Shown here: positions 16,198-24,560 of the stretch, piece after piece
Layout: each line of letters begins with the position of its first letter
Numbering within the stretch: the stretch's first letter is position 1
Source of the DNA: Thermogemmatispora tikiterensis
Lineage (GTDB): Bacteria; Chloroflexota; Ktedonobacteria; Ktedonobacterales; Ktedonobacteraceae
Reading direction: 5' to 3'
NCBI RefSeq assembly: GCF_003268475.1
Contig: NZ_MCIF01000002.1
Coordinates: 3,211,382-3,275,381, forward strand
DNA: 64,000 nucleotides
The notes under the pieces: generated by a model
Told to the model about the DNA's origin: nothing
What the model saw: only the letters and a program-made list of their open reading frames with translations
Databases searched by the model: none
Translations under genes and position numbers: made by a program

Positions 16198-16270
16198 CGG
16201 GGCGATCGCAGTGGATCACCCTGGTGGGACGGAGAGAGTCCACGCTCCCCACAGCAACGAAAGGCAGGCT

Positions 16271-16705
16271 ATGACTAGTAGCATTGTCGAGGCAGCTATC
16301 GGCACAGAACTTCCCCCACTGGTGAAGCCGCCGGTTACTCGTGAACAGCTCCGCCGCTATGCTGAGGCTTCCGGCGATTACAACCCGATTCACCTGGACG
16401 ACGAGGCCGCCCGCCGTGTTGGGCTTGATGGGGTCATCGCTCATGGGATGCTCAGCATGGCCTTCCTCGGCCAATTTATCGAGCAGCAGATCGCCGCCTA
16501 TCCCGAGGCCCTGCTCGCCCACCTGAAGGTTCGCTTCGCCAGCATGGTGCGTCCGGGCGATGTCTTGACCTGTCGCGGTCGCGTCACAGCGCGCAGCCGC
16601 GAGCCTGATGGGCATGAGCGGATCACCATCGAGTGTTGGGCCGAGAACCAGCGCGGCGAGCGAGTGACGAGCGGAGAAGCCGTCGTCTCTCTGCCATCCG
16701 CCTGA
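16271..16705 (+). CDS. MaoC-like (R)-hydratase / hotdog dehydratase
   Basis: 144 aa, one hotdog domain. The hydratase-2 motif reads YAEASGDYNPIHLDDEAARR (about 29-48), with the Asp and His used for enoyl-thioester hydration, followed by GVIAHGMLSMAFLGQF. Later VRFASMVRPGDVLTCRGRV is typical of MaoC. It probably hydrates an enoyl-CoA or dehydrates a 3-hydroxyacyl thioester in the cytoplasm. The stop is 42 bp before the acyl-CoA ligase start on the same strand, so it is the first gene of a three-gene unit with the ligase and R2lox. The upstream in-frame extension to 16049 has no ribosome binding site and overlaps regulatory repeats. Confidence 0.85.
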   Translation: MTSSIVEAAIGTELPPLVKPPVTREQLRRYAEASGDYNPIHLDDEAARRVGLDGVIAHGMLSMAFLGQFIEQQIAAYPEALLAHLKVRFASMVRPGDVLTCRGRVTARSREPDGHERITIECWAENQRGERVTSGEAVVSLPSA

Positions 16706-16747
16706 GAGAGTGAGTGTGCATCGGTCGACTAACAAGGAGGTTTGCGC

Positions 16748-18394
16748 ATGGTCGAAGCCAGGAACATCAGGGACATCGCTGACCTGCGGCTTCAGTACGA
16801 CCTGGCGATCTATAACTGCCAGCGCTTTGGCACCTATGAGGCCCTGGTCTATGAGGACCCCCAGCTGGCTGAGCCCCGCCGCTATACCAACGTGGAAATC
16901 GCCCGCGAGGCCGTGCAACTGGCCGCCGGCCTGCGCGCGCTCGGCATAGAGACCGGCGACCGTGTGATGGTGATGATCCCGAACTGCCCGGAGGTCATTA
17001 TCTCCTACCAGGCCATCGCGCGCGCCGGCGCCATCGTCATCCCTGTTCTCCCTCTCCTTAAGCCACCCGAGGTGCAGTACATTGCCCAAAACTCGGGAGC
17101 CCGCCTGCTGATCACCAGCCCGCTCCTGCTCCCGCTCCACGGGACCACCCTGGCCCAGGTACCTGCGCTGGAACAGATCGTCTGCGTCGGTGATCTGGCA
17201 ACCGCCGGGCCGCTGGGATCTCTCCCAGAGGGGAGGCCGCAAGTCCACACTTACCAGGATGTCCTCGCCCGCGGTGCAGAGTACGCCGACTACTACCTGA
17301 GCGACCTGCCCGGTATCAACCTGACCCCCGATGACACCGCCGTCATCCTCTATACCTCCGGCACCACGGGCCGCCCCAAGGGCGTCATGCTCTCCCACCG
17401 CAATCTTGTCGCCAATGCCGTCAGCGGACGTGGCGTTGGAGGCGATGAGGACCCAAGCGCCGCCGAGAGCCAGGGTGAAACGCATCTGGCCATCCTTCCT
17501 CTGGCCCATGCCTTTGGTCTGGTGGCTTCCAATGTGGCTTACCTGAATGGCGCGCGCATCGTCATGCTGCCGCGCTTCGACACCACCGCCGTTTTCTCAG
17601 CCATTGAACGCTACCGCGTCTCCGGCTTCGCCGGCGTTCCCGCCATGTTTGTGGCCCTGCTCCACAGTCCCGATGCCGACAGGTACGACACCAGCAGCCT
17701 GCAGTACTGTGTCAGCGGCTCGGCGCCTTTGCCGGTGGCCGTGCTGGAAGCCTTCGAACAGAAATTCGGTTGCCGCATCCTCGAAGGCTACGGCCTCTCG
17801 GAAGCCACCGCCGCTCTCACAGGCCACAATCGCGAGATGCCGCGCAAGCCAGGCTCGGTCGGCAAGCCACTGCCAGGTGTCGAGATCCGCATCGTCGATG
17901 AGAACGACCAGGATGTGCCAGTGGGCGAGGTAGGCGAGATTATCGCCCGTGGCCCTAATGTCATGCAACAGTACTATAATCTGCCCGAGGAGACCGCAGC
18001 GGCCATGCGCAATGGCTGGCTCCATACCGGCGACATGGGACGCATGGACGAGGATGGCTACATCTACGTGGTGGAGCGCAAGAAGGATCTGATTATCCGC
18101 GGCGGCTTTAACATCTACCCGCGTGATGTCGAGGAGGTTCTCAACCGCCATCCCGCGGTCATCGAGTCCGCCGTGGTCGGCATTCCTTCTGAACGTATGG
18201 GCGAGGAGGTTAAGGCTTTTGTGGTCACGCGCGAGCCGGTTGACGCCGAGGCTCTCAAAGCCTTCTGCCGCGAATACCTGGCCAATTACAAGACCCCGAG
18301 CGAGATCGAGTTTGTGGACTCGCTGCCGCGTAACCTGGTGGGCAAGATCGATAAGAAGGAGCTGAGGAGGCGTTATGTCCAACAGCCCTCATAG
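16748..18394 (+). CDS. Long-chain acyl-CoA synthetase (AMP-binding enzyme)
   Basis: 548 aa from ATG 16748, with AAGGAGG at 16734-16740. ANL-superfamily motifs occur in order: the P-loop YTSGTTGRPKGVMLSHRN (near residue 205), GYGLSEATAAL (about 345), GWLHTGDMGRMDEDGYIYV, the hinge KKDLIIRGGFNIYPRDVEE and the C-terminal catalytic Lys in NLVGKIDKKELRRR. It activates a carboxylic acid, most likely a fatty acid, to acyl-AMP and then acyl-CoA. It overlaps the R2lox start by 20 bp, implying coupled translation. It could be a medium-chain or aromatic-acid ligase, since chain length cannot be read from motifs. Confidence 0.92.
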   Translation: MVEARNIRDIADLRLQYDLAIYNCQRFGTYEALVYEDPQLAEPRRYTNVEIAREAVQLAAGLRALGIETGDRVMVMIPNCPEVIISYQAIARAGAIVIPVLPLLKPPEVQYIAQNSGARLLITSPLLLPLHGTTLAQVPALEQIVCVGDLATAGPLGSLPEGRPQVHTYQDVLARGAEYADYYLSDLPGINLTPDDTAVILYTSGTTGRPKGVMLSHRNLVANAVSGRGVGGDEDPSAAESQGETHLAILPLAHAFGLVASNVAYLNGARIVMLPRFDTTAVFSAIERYRVSGFAGVPAMFVALLHSPDADRYDTSSLQYCVSGSAPLPVAVLEAFEQKFGCRILEGYGLSEATAALTGHNREMPRKPGSVGKPLPGVEIRIVDENDQDVPVGEVGEIIARGPNVMQQYYNLPEETAAAMRNGWLHTGDMGRMDEDGYIYVVERKKDLIIRGGFNIYPRDVEEVLNRHPAVIESAVVGIPSERMGEEVKAFVVTREPVDAEALKAFCREYLANYKTPSEIEFVDSLPRNLVGKIDKKELRRRYVQQPS

Positions 18395-19340
18395 CAATAG
18401 CAACCCCTTAGAGACTGCCCCCCTCGCCCAGCTGCAGGGGACGCCGATCGATGCGGTGCTCAACATCATCGACCAGGGACTGGTGCACCTGCCCAGCTAC
18501 CGCGAGCTGTATTATCGCTGGGAGCGCCAGCAGTGGCAGGCACAGGAGCTGGATTTCAGCTATGACCAGCAGCAGTGGCAGTCTATGCCCGCCGAGGAGC
18601 GGCAGGCACGCATGTACGGCCTCTCGGCCTTCTTCAAGGGGGAAGAGTGCGTTACCAACACTCTAGCCCCCTATGTGGTGGCCATGCCCGACGAGGAGAT
18701 GCGGCTCTTCTTGACGACCCAGCTCGTCGACGAGGCCCGTCATACGGTCTTCTTTGACCGCTTCTTCCGCGAGGTGCTGGGCGTCGAACAGGAGAGCCTC
18801 GATGGTGCTTTGCAGGTGGCCGTCGGATATATGAATGAGCATCTGCGCACCATTCTGATCGAGGCGCTGGCGGAGATCGCCGAGCGTATCCGCCAGGAGC
18901 CGGGCCAGCTTGCCCACCTGATCGAAGGGGTGACGCTCTACCACATCATCGTCGAGGGCACCATGGCCCTGGCTGGCCAGCGCTCTATTCTGGAGACCTA
19001 CCGGCAATTCAATCTCTTCCCCGCTTTCCGCGCCGGCTTTACGGCGGTGGCCCGCGACGAGTCGCGCCATGTGCTCTTCGGCGTCAAGTTTCTGCGCGAC
19101 ATGATCCAGCAGGACCACGAGCGCGCTCAGATTGTCTACGCTGCCGTTCAGAAGTATTTGCCAACCGCTCTGGCCGGTCTCACTCCCCCAGAGCGGGAGA
19201 TCCCGCAGTACCTGGCGGCCCGCGTCGATCCCTGGCAGACCCCGCGCTACGCTATTGAGTCGCTCCGTAAGAAGCTCAAGGGCATTGGGCTGAGCATGGA
19301 GCTACCCAGCGTGCCACCGCCGCCCGTCTTTCAGGCATAG
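18375..19340 (+). CDS. R2-like ligand-binding oxidase (R2lox, Mn/Fe)
   Basis: 321 aa ferritin-like protein related to class I ribonucleotide reductase R2. All six metal ligands are present with R2lox spacing: Glu90, Glu120, His123, Glu194, Glu229, His232. The two residues that form the ether cross-link in characterised R2lox proteins are also in register: Val93 (three after the first Glu) and Tyr189 (five before Glu194). No R1 subunit is adjacent, and the C-terminal R1-binding tail of true R2 is not recognisable. R2lox proteins bind a long-chain fatty acid and carry a Mn/Fe cofactor. The overlap with an acyl-CoA ligase gene and proximity of a MaoC gene fit a lipid substrate. Database names often call such proteins ribonucleotide reductase beta subunit, which would be misleading here. 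Confidence 0.9.
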   Translation: MSNSPHSNSNPLETAPLAQLQGTPIDAVLNIIDQGLVHLPSYRELYYRWERQQWQAQELDFSYDQQQWQSMPAEERQARMYGLSAFFKGEECVTNTLAPYVVAMPDEEMRLFLTTQLVDEARHTVFFDRFFREVLGVEQESLDGALQVAVGYMNEHLRTILIEALAEIAERIRQEPGQLAHLIEGVTLYHIIVEGTMALAGQRSILETYRQFNLFPAFRAGFTAVARDESRHVLFGVKFLRDMIQQDHERAQIVYAAVQKYLPTALAGLTPPEREIPQYLAARVDPWQTPRYAIESLRKKLKGIGLSMELPSVPPPPVFQA

Positions 19341-19642
19341 GGAAGCAGCAAGAGCAGGCCCAATTGATCCCCTACCTCTAAGTCAGAGATGGGGCAGCGC
19401 CTTGCGCAGGCTGATCAAGCCAGCAAGTGAGCAACAGGGCTGAGACTGGACAGCGCCAATAGTCTGTCTCGCCCGCCCCACGCGCTTTTCTGGCTTTCAG
19501 CCTGCGCAGGCGGTGGCAATCGACCTGTCGGGTCGGTCTCAATTTGCCCTGAGTCACTGAACGGTCTGAGTCGCTCGAATCTGAGGAGTATGCTACTAAT
19601 GATGAGCAAGCAGGCTCACCCCAAGGAGAAGGAGGGAAAGAG
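19341..19642. other. Intergenic region, no gene seen
   Basis: 302 bp between R2lox and the RAM-domain gene. Only the AAGGAGAAGGAGGG ribosome binding region for the next gene is clear, near its 3' end. Confidence 0.5.
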
Positions 19643-19921
19643 ATGATCACGGCCCTGGTGTTGATGAACGTCGAACGAGGACACATCAACGAGACAGCGC
19701 AGCGCTTACTGGAGATTTCTGGCGTAGCCGAGGTCTACTCAGTTACCGGCGATTACGACCTGGTGGCGCTGCTGCGCCTGCCTCGCTACGAGGATCTGGC
19801 CGAAGTGGTGACGGGGAAGATGACAGCCATTCCGACGATTAGCCGCACCCACACCCTGATGGCCTTTCAATGCTACTCGCGGGCCGATCTACAACAGGCG
19901 TGGGACCTCGGCGTCGAATAG
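19643..19921 (+). CDS. Stand-alone Lrp/AsnC ligand-binding (RAM) domain protein
   Basis: 92 aa, start ATG 19643 after AAGGAGAAGGAGGG. The whole protein is one RAM/AsnC_trans_reg fold: TALVLMNVERGHINETAQRL, the ligand-pocket loop VYSVTGDYDLVALLRL and a final strand ISRTHTLMAFQCY. The N-terminal helix-turn-helix of full-length Lrp proteins is absent, and no HTH gene is adjacent. Such single-domain proteins may bind amino acids and form octameric discs or mixed oligomers with full Lrp. The R2lox gene upstream ends 302 bp away, so shared transcription is uncertain. Confidence 0.88.
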   Translation: MITALVLMNVERGHINETAQRLLEISGVAEVYSVTGDYDLVALLRLPRYEDLAEVVTGKMTAIPTISRTHTLMAFQCYSRADLQQAWDLGVE

Positions 19922-19976
19922 CAAGGCCAGACGAGCGCCACGCTCGCCACCAGGCCGCGCCGGCTGCTCTCTCAAC

Positions 19977-20507
19977 TCAGATGGGCATCCCTTGCTTGCC
20001 CAGCTCGCCACGAATGTGGGCGATCTCGCCGAGGTGGGTAAAGCAATGCGTCAGGCAGATCTGGCCAATCGCCTGGATGGCCGGCATTTCGCCCAGGGGT
20101 TTGACCTTGACGATGCGCGCAGATAGCTCAGCTCCGCCGTCCTCGACAGACGCCAGATAGTCTTCAAACTCCTGCCAAACACGGTCCGCGTATTGCAGAA
20201 ACAAAGCCGGGTCAGCGATCCGAAACTGCCGCGCTTCCTCAGTACTCATGCCAGTACCCTGCACACGCGGCGGCAGGCCCAGACGCGCATGCCACTCTTC
20301 CTCGTTCCAGAGCGGTTGCCGGCCCTGCAAAATAAAGCGCAAAATATTATCTTCCGTGCGCACACAGTGCCAGATCAGAAAGGCAATCGTATTGACTCGC
20401 CCTGGCCCCTGATAGTGCCACTCCTCTACGCTGAGATCGCTCACACTCGCGCGCATCCATTCGTGCAAGCGACGCTGCTCTCGTCGGAAGAAATCGATAA
20501 TATTCAT
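19977..20507 (-). CDS. DinB/YfiT-like four-helix-bundle protein
   Basis: 176 aa from ATG 20507. Features of the DinB superfamily are a first helix FFRREQRRLHEWMRASV, a metal-binding His in NTIAFLIWHCVRTEDNI and the paired His in THCFTHLGEIAHIRGELG at the C-terminus, giving the usual three-His site. DinB proteins include thiol-transferases such as those using bacillithiol or mycothiol, and many of unknown function; the substrate here is unknown. It is convergent with the RAM-domain gene (55 bp apart) and separated by 351 bp from the MFS gene upstream. Confidence 0.82.
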   Translation of the reverse strand: MNIIDFFRREQRRLHEWMRASVSDLSVEEWHYQGPGRVNTIAFLIWHCVRTEDNILRFILQGRQPLWNEEEWHARLGLPPRVQGTGMSTEEARQFRIADPALFLQYADRVWQEFEDYLASVEDGGAELSARIVKVKPLGEMPAIQAIGQICLTHCFTHLGEIAHIRGELGKQGMPI

Positions 20508-20748
20508 GGCAAGAGGTTTCCCCTTTCTGTCCTCACCCGGCCTGGTTCTCCGCGACATCGCGGGCTGGGCTGCTGGCTGCCGAAGACCCCAGGTCGAGTC
20601 AAGCCAACCTCAGCGCCGGCTAGCTTTCTGGCCTTGTGCTCGCCTCCCCGGACAGGTCCGCAGCGAGCAAAGAAAAGACGGCGCGCTTTCAGGAGCTATT
20701 GTACACGCCGTCGTTACACTCTACCATGTTGCTGGCTAACATCTCTCG

Positions 20749-20775
20749 CTGCCGCGGGAAGCCATCCCGCGGCAG
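20749..20775 (-). terminator. 11-bp hairpin downstream of the MFS transporter
   Basis: CTGCCGCGGGA (20749-20759) and its exact reverse complement (20765-20775) flank a 5-nt loop, about 85 nt beyond the MFS stop. It is GC-rich but has no T-tract, so it may be a Rho-independent-like or mRNA end-protecting hairpin. The rest of 20508-20858 shows no gene. Confidence 0.5.
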
Positions 20776-20858
20776 GGAGCCAGATGGCCTGATCGCGGTC
20801 GCGCTGCTCTTTCTTGCTGCCCGTCTGGTCGGTCATGCGCCTTGTTGGGTCGGCGAAC

Positions 20859-22436
20859 CTAGCGCGAAAGCAGCTCACCGACAGCCACCTTTTCGGTCAG
20901 CAGAGGAGAAGAGGAGGAGGCGGCAAGCGTCTCATTCTCGACCAGCTTATACTCTCCAGAGATCTCTTCGAGCGAGCGACCGCTGGGTTCAGGAAGCGTG
21001 AGCAGGGTCAGGACCAGACCAGCCACCGAGATAATGGCCGTGAAGGTCATCACGCCCGGCAGATGGAAGCTACTGAGCAGGAAGGGGAAAATCAAGGCAC
21101 CGATGAAGGCGCCTACCTTACCCAGAGCAGCCGCAATGCCATGCGCGGTGGAGCGGACCATCACCGGGAAGATCTCAGCGGGATAGACGAAGGTGGTCAC
21201 ATTGGGGCCGAACTCGGTGAAGAAGTAGCTCACACCGTAGACGAGCAGGAACGGCACCGTGAACTGGGTCAAGGCCGGGAAAACCGCCAGCAGCCCATAG
21301 GCCAGGGCCATCATGGCAAAGCCAACACACTGAATCCACCTGCGACCCAGGTGATCAATGGTCAGCGCCGCCACAATATAGCCGGGGAAAGCGGCCACCA
21401 GGAAGACCAGCAGCGTATAGACCATGTTGAGCAGCAGGCTTGAGTGGGCATCGAGGGCCTTCAAGACCAGCGGGCTGGAGATAGTCGTGCCATAGTAGGC
21501 GATATCGAGCAACAACCAGGCGCCGGCGGTACCGATCAGCCAGCGCAGGTAAGGAGCACGCCAGAGCAGGGGAAGCCAGGAGCGCTTCGTGCTCTTGACC
21601 GGCTCAGGCTGAGTGGTCCGAGCCTGCGGCTGAGTCCAGGATGAGGAGCGAGCGCCGTTGTGTGTATGGCCATTCTGGCCCGTCACCTGACCGATCGTTG
21701 CCGCAGCGGCCTCCAGATCGCCCTGCATCATCAACGCAAAGCGGGGCGTCTCAGCGATCTGGCGGCGCAGATAGAAGGTAGCCAGCGCGGGCACAGCGCC
21801 CAGAGCCAGCATAATGCGCCAGCTCAGGTCGTGGTCCAGCCCGGCCAGCAATAGGGCAATAGCTACCAGGGGACCCAGGATCAGACCGACCCCCTGCATC
21901 GCAAAGACCATCGTCACCAGCTTACCGCGATCGCGCCGGTTGGCATACTCGCTCATGAGCGTGGCGCTGAGGGGATAATCGCCACCGATCCCCAGGCCCA
22001 GGATGAAGCGAAAGATGATCAGCCAGACCACGTTGGGCGCCAGCGCTGAAGCCAGGGCCCCTGCCGCCAGTACCAGCAGGGTGAAACCGTAGATCGAGCG
22101 CCGTCCCACGAAGTCAGCAAGGCGTCCGAAGATCATTGAGCCGAGGGCCGCGGCGATCAGCGAGGTGCTGCCAACGAGGGAAATCTCAAAATTGCCGAGG
22201 TGCCAGAGGGGCGTCAGGATCGCGAGGACAACACCAATAATAAACAGGTCATAGGCGTCTGTGAAGAAGCCCATGCCTGAGGTGATCATCGCTTTCCAGT
22301 GGAAGCCCGACAGGCTACTGTTGTCAAGGGCATGTAAGACAGATTTACGCGCTTCAATAGCACTGTCCACGGCGACAATCCGGGATGGCTCTCCGCCATC
22401 AACCATATGTGTTGTGTCTCCTTGCTTCAGGGACAT
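20859..22436 (-). CDS. MFS transporter, phosphate:H+ symporter-like
   Basis: 525 aa with 12 predicted membrane helices and a long hydrophilic loop near the middle. N-terminal helix 1 reads SGMGFFTDAYDLFIIG, and GLGIGGDYPLSATLMSEYANRRDRG is close to the family signature of PHS (Pho84-type) symporters; the MFS motif GRLADFVGRRSIYG follows helix 2. It is likely to import phosphate across the cytoplasmic membrane, although PHS relatives also move other anions. The ATG is at 22436. Immediately upstream are four TTAACA-like hexamers, described separately, consistent with control by phosphate starvation. Confidence 0.85.
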   Translation of the reverse strand: MSLKQGDTTHMVDGGEPSRIVAVDSAIEARKSVLHALDNSSLSGFHWKAMITSGMGFFTDAYDLFIIGVVLAILTPLWHLGNFEISLVGSTSLIAAALGSMIFGRLADFVGRRSIYGFTLLVLAAGALASALAPNVVWLIIFRFILGLGIGGDYPLSATLMSEYANRRDRGKLVTMVFAMQGVGLILGPLVAIALLLAGLDHDLSWRIMLALGAVPALATFYLRRQIAETPRFALMMQGDLEAAAATIGQVTGQNGHTHNGARSSSWTQPQARTTQPEPVKSTKRSWLPLLWRAPYLRWLIGTAGAWLLLDIAYYGTTISSPLVLKALDAHSSLLLNMVYTLLVFLVAAFPGYIVAALTIDHLGRRWIQCVGFAMMALAYGLLAVFPALTQFTVPFLLVYGVSYFFTEFGPNVTTFVYPAEIFPVMVRSTAHGIAAALGKVGAFIGALIFPFLLSSFHLPGVMTFTAIISVAGLVLTLLTLPEPSGRSLEEISGEYKLVENETLAASSSSPLLTEKVAVGELLSR

Positions 22437-22466
22437 GTTCGTGACTCAAACCAGTTCTAGCAGAAT

Positions 22467-22538
22467 CGTAGCGCGTCAATGTTATGGCTTTGTTAAGTCA
22501 GCTTTAAGGCTGGTTAACAAACGAGGCTACGCGCTACG
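22467..22538. repeat. Nested inverted repeats in the MFS promoter region
   Basis: Outer arms CGTAGCGCGT (22467-22476) and ACGCGCTACG (22529-22538) are a perfect 10-bp pair; inner arms TTTGTTAA (22489-22496) and TTAACAAA (22514-22521) are a perfect 8-bp pair. The inner part overlaps the candidate Pho box. Confidence 0.7.
22474..22517 (-). promoter_or_regulatory. Candidate Pho box and -35 element of the MFS phosphate transporter
   Basis: On the minus strand the hexamers TTAACC (22512-22517), TTAAAG (22502-22507), TTAACA (22491-22496) and ATAACA (22480-22485) follow with starts 10, 11 and 11 bp apart, directly abutting a TTGACG -35 element (22474-22479). Gram-positive PhoP boxes are TTAACA-like hexamers with about 5-bp spacers, so the match is good. 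The -10 element is not clear. Confidence 0.55.
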
Positions 22539-22843
22539 CCTGCTCCCCGTGCCTGTTCCCTCGAATCCGCTGGAGGAGGGCGCTGGGGAGCCACAGCACC
22601 GCTTCGACTGGCCCGCCCGCAGGCGCAGGACGCCTACCTGACTGATTTGGTTTGCTGCATCCTTTTTCCCTTTCTTCCATTACATTACAACACAGGCCAA
22701 CCGCCCAATCATGCCCGCTTCTGAGCCAGCAGCGGCCCCAGCTCCAGCCCCATAGCAGGCCAGGATCAACCGGGCCAGCCAGACAGCAGGTAGACAATGC
22801 ACTCCTCTGCTGGGCGGGGTGAAGACAGCCACCCGCACAAGCC

Positions 22844-23473
22844 TTATTCCATGCCACGGAGGTGATAGGTATCGTTATAAGAGAGCAGGTGCCAGCAGGC
22901 ATGTTTTCTGGAGAATGACGTACCATAGTACCAATGAGTAATAGAGGTATTCTCTGTACGGAAGAGCACAGAAGGGATAGAAAAAGAGCTGAGGCCAAAG
23001 AAGTAGATAAACGAGCCATCGATCACGCCGCCGTGGCAGACCACCACGATAGTTTTACCGGCGTATTCGTGAGTGATGCGCTGCAGAGCACGCCCGACGC
23101 GCAGCATGAACTCTGGCCAGCTTTCGCCCTCTGGTGCGACTGGCTGGAACAAATTTTGCTCAAAATTGGGGGATCCAAAACGTGCAACAAACTCCTCCTC
23201 GCTCAATCCGGCGGCCTGTCCCTCGCGCATCTCCTGTACCTCGTCATCAGGGATAATAGGGAGGCCCAGAGCTGGTGCAATAATCTCAGCGGTCTGATAG
23301 GCGCGGCGCAAGGTACTGGAGATCAGCACATCGGCGGCGATCTCGCCCGTAGCCAGACGATCACGCAGACGTTCGGCCTGCCTGATGCCCCGAGGAGTGA
23401 GGTCCAGGTCGCCGAAGCGGTGCTGAACAGCGTTGAGAGCCTCGGCATGCCGGATCAGATAGAGATGAGTCAT
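22844..23473 (-). CDS. Histidine phosphatase family (phosphoglycerate mutase-like) protein
   Basis: 209 aa from ATG 23473, with GGAGA about 8 nt upstream. Catalytic His is in LYLIRHAEALN near the N-terminus, with DLTPRGIRQAERL (the LTxxGxxQA motif), SSTLRRAYQTAEI and the second catalytic His in VVVCHGGVIDG. It is a cofactor-independent-of-metal phosphatase of the dPGM superfamily; substrates range from phosphoglycerate to cobalamin or sugar phosphates, and nothing here selects one. The C-terminal 40 residues are aromatic. It lies between the MFS gene and the divergent response regulator. Confidence 0.88.
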   Translation of the reverse strand: MTHLYLIRHAEALNAVQHRFGDLDLTPRGIRQAERLRDRLATGEIAADVLISSTLRRAYQTAEIIAPALGLPIIPDDEVQEMREGQAAGLSEEEFVARFGSPNFEQNLFQPVAPEGESWPEFMLRVGRALQRITHEYAGKTIVVVCHGGVIDGSFIYFFGLSSFSIPSVLFRTENTSITHWYYGTSFSRKHACWHLLSYNDTYHLRGME

Positions 23474-23720
23474 AAGCAGGGTCTCCTTTGCTCTTTTCTC
23501 AAGGAACAGGCTCAGGAGTCGACGCTGAGCCACAAGCAGAAGGATGCTGGAGCCAGGCGAGCAACTGACCATGAATGGATCAGGCTGACAACTGATCAGC
23601 CTGATCGTTCCGGTCGTTGGTCGTGCCAGGCAGGCTTAGGCAGTCAGTCCTGTCCGCTCCTTTCTTTCTCTCATGCTACCATCTTTCAAAGCAGCCGCAC
23701 AACACTGGGGATAGCAAGCG

Positions 23721-23756
23721 TTGGCTGGCAGTCAGAGATGAACGGTATAGTATAAT
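23721..23756 (+). promoter_or_regulatory. Possible promoter of the PhoB-like regulator
   Basis: Overlapping -10 candidates TATAGT (23746-23751) and perfect TATAAT (23751-23756); TTGGCT at 23721-23726 gives a 19-bp spacer to the first. The leader is about 65-70 nt. The remainder of the divergent gap 23474-23825 shows no gene. Confidence 0.4.
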
Positions 23757-23825
23757 GAAATGAAGTGATTCAGAGTGATGCCTTCCTACCTTAGCCAGCC
23801 AGAGAGACGAGGATGGAGAAGAACC

Positions 23826-24560
23826 GTGGCGCGCAAGATTCTCGTCGTAGATGATGAGGAGGTTCTGGTTGAAACCATCGCCTACAACCTGGAGCAGGCC
23901 GGTTACCAGGTGATCACAGCGGCAGATGGTTACAGCGCCCTGGAAGCGGCTCGTAGCGAGCGCCCTGACGTCATTCTGCTCGACATCATGCTGCCAGGCC
24001 TCGATGGATTGGAAGTCTGCCGGCAGCTGCGGCGTGAGGCAGAGACCGCTACCATCCCCATCATTATGCTCACCGCTAAAGGAGACGAGATCGACAAAGT
24101 CGTCGGCCTGGAAGTGGGAGCGGACGACTACGTGACCAAGCCCTTCGGGCGTCGGGAGCTGCTGGCGCGGATTCGAGCCTTGCTGCGTCGCGTTGAGTAC
24201 GGTAGCGCTTTTGACGAAGAGAGTCTGCGAGGCAGCATCGAAGCGCCCACACGGCCCAGGCGCGAGCTTGTAGCTGGCCCCCTGCGCATCGATCTCGACG
24301 GCCGACGCATCTTCTGTCGCGATCAAGAAATTGAACTGCAACCCAAGCAGTTCGATCTGCTTGTCTATATGGTGCGTAACCGTGGCACAGTGCTCACTCG
24401 CGACCAGCTCCTCCATAACGTCTGGGGCTACGACTATGTCGGCGACACACGCACCGTGGACGTACACGTGCGCTGGCTGCGAGAGAAGATCGAAGAAGAT
24501 CCCGCCAACCCCAAGCTCATTCAGACCGTGCGTGGCGTCGGCTACTGTTTCCGTCGCTAG
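23826..24560 (+). CDS. OmpR/PhoB-family response regulator
   Basis: 244 aa from GTG 23826, with GGAGAAG about 7 nt before it. The receiver domain (1-120) has acidic residues Asp9 and Asp10, the phosphoacceptor Asp53 in LLDIMLPGLDG, Thr83 and Lys105 in DYVTKPFGRRE. After a 40-residue linker the C-terminal winged helix has LQPKQFDLLVYMVRNRGTVL and TVDVHVRWLREKIEEDP, ending in TVRGVGYCF. It activates or represses transcription when phosphorylated. No histidine kinase gene is adjacent, so its partner is elsewhere. The nearby Pho-box-like repeats before the MFS gene make a phosphate-response role attractive but unproved. Confidence 0.93.
   Translation: MARKILVVDDEEVLVETIAYNLEQAGYQVITAADGYSALEAARSERPDVILLDIMLPGLDGLEVCRQLRREAETATIPIIMLTAKGDEIDKVVGLEVGADDYVTKPFGRRELLARIRALLRRVEYGSAFDEESLRGSIEAPTRPRRELVAGPLRIDLDGRRIFCRDQEIELQPKQFDLLVYMVRNRGTVLTRDQLLHNVWGYDYVGDTRTVDVHVRWLREKIEEDPANPKLIQTVRGVGYCFRR

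Noticed and set aside
16121..17509. 462-codon open frame opposite the acyl-CoA ligase and MaoC genes
   Set aside because: The plus-strand genes carry all catalytic motifs and ribosome binding sites; this frame is compositional.
18375..19340. Ribonucleotide reductase beta subunit
   Set aside because: The residue pattern (Val93, Tyr189, Glu and His spacing) and context fit R2lox, and there is no R1 gene nearby.
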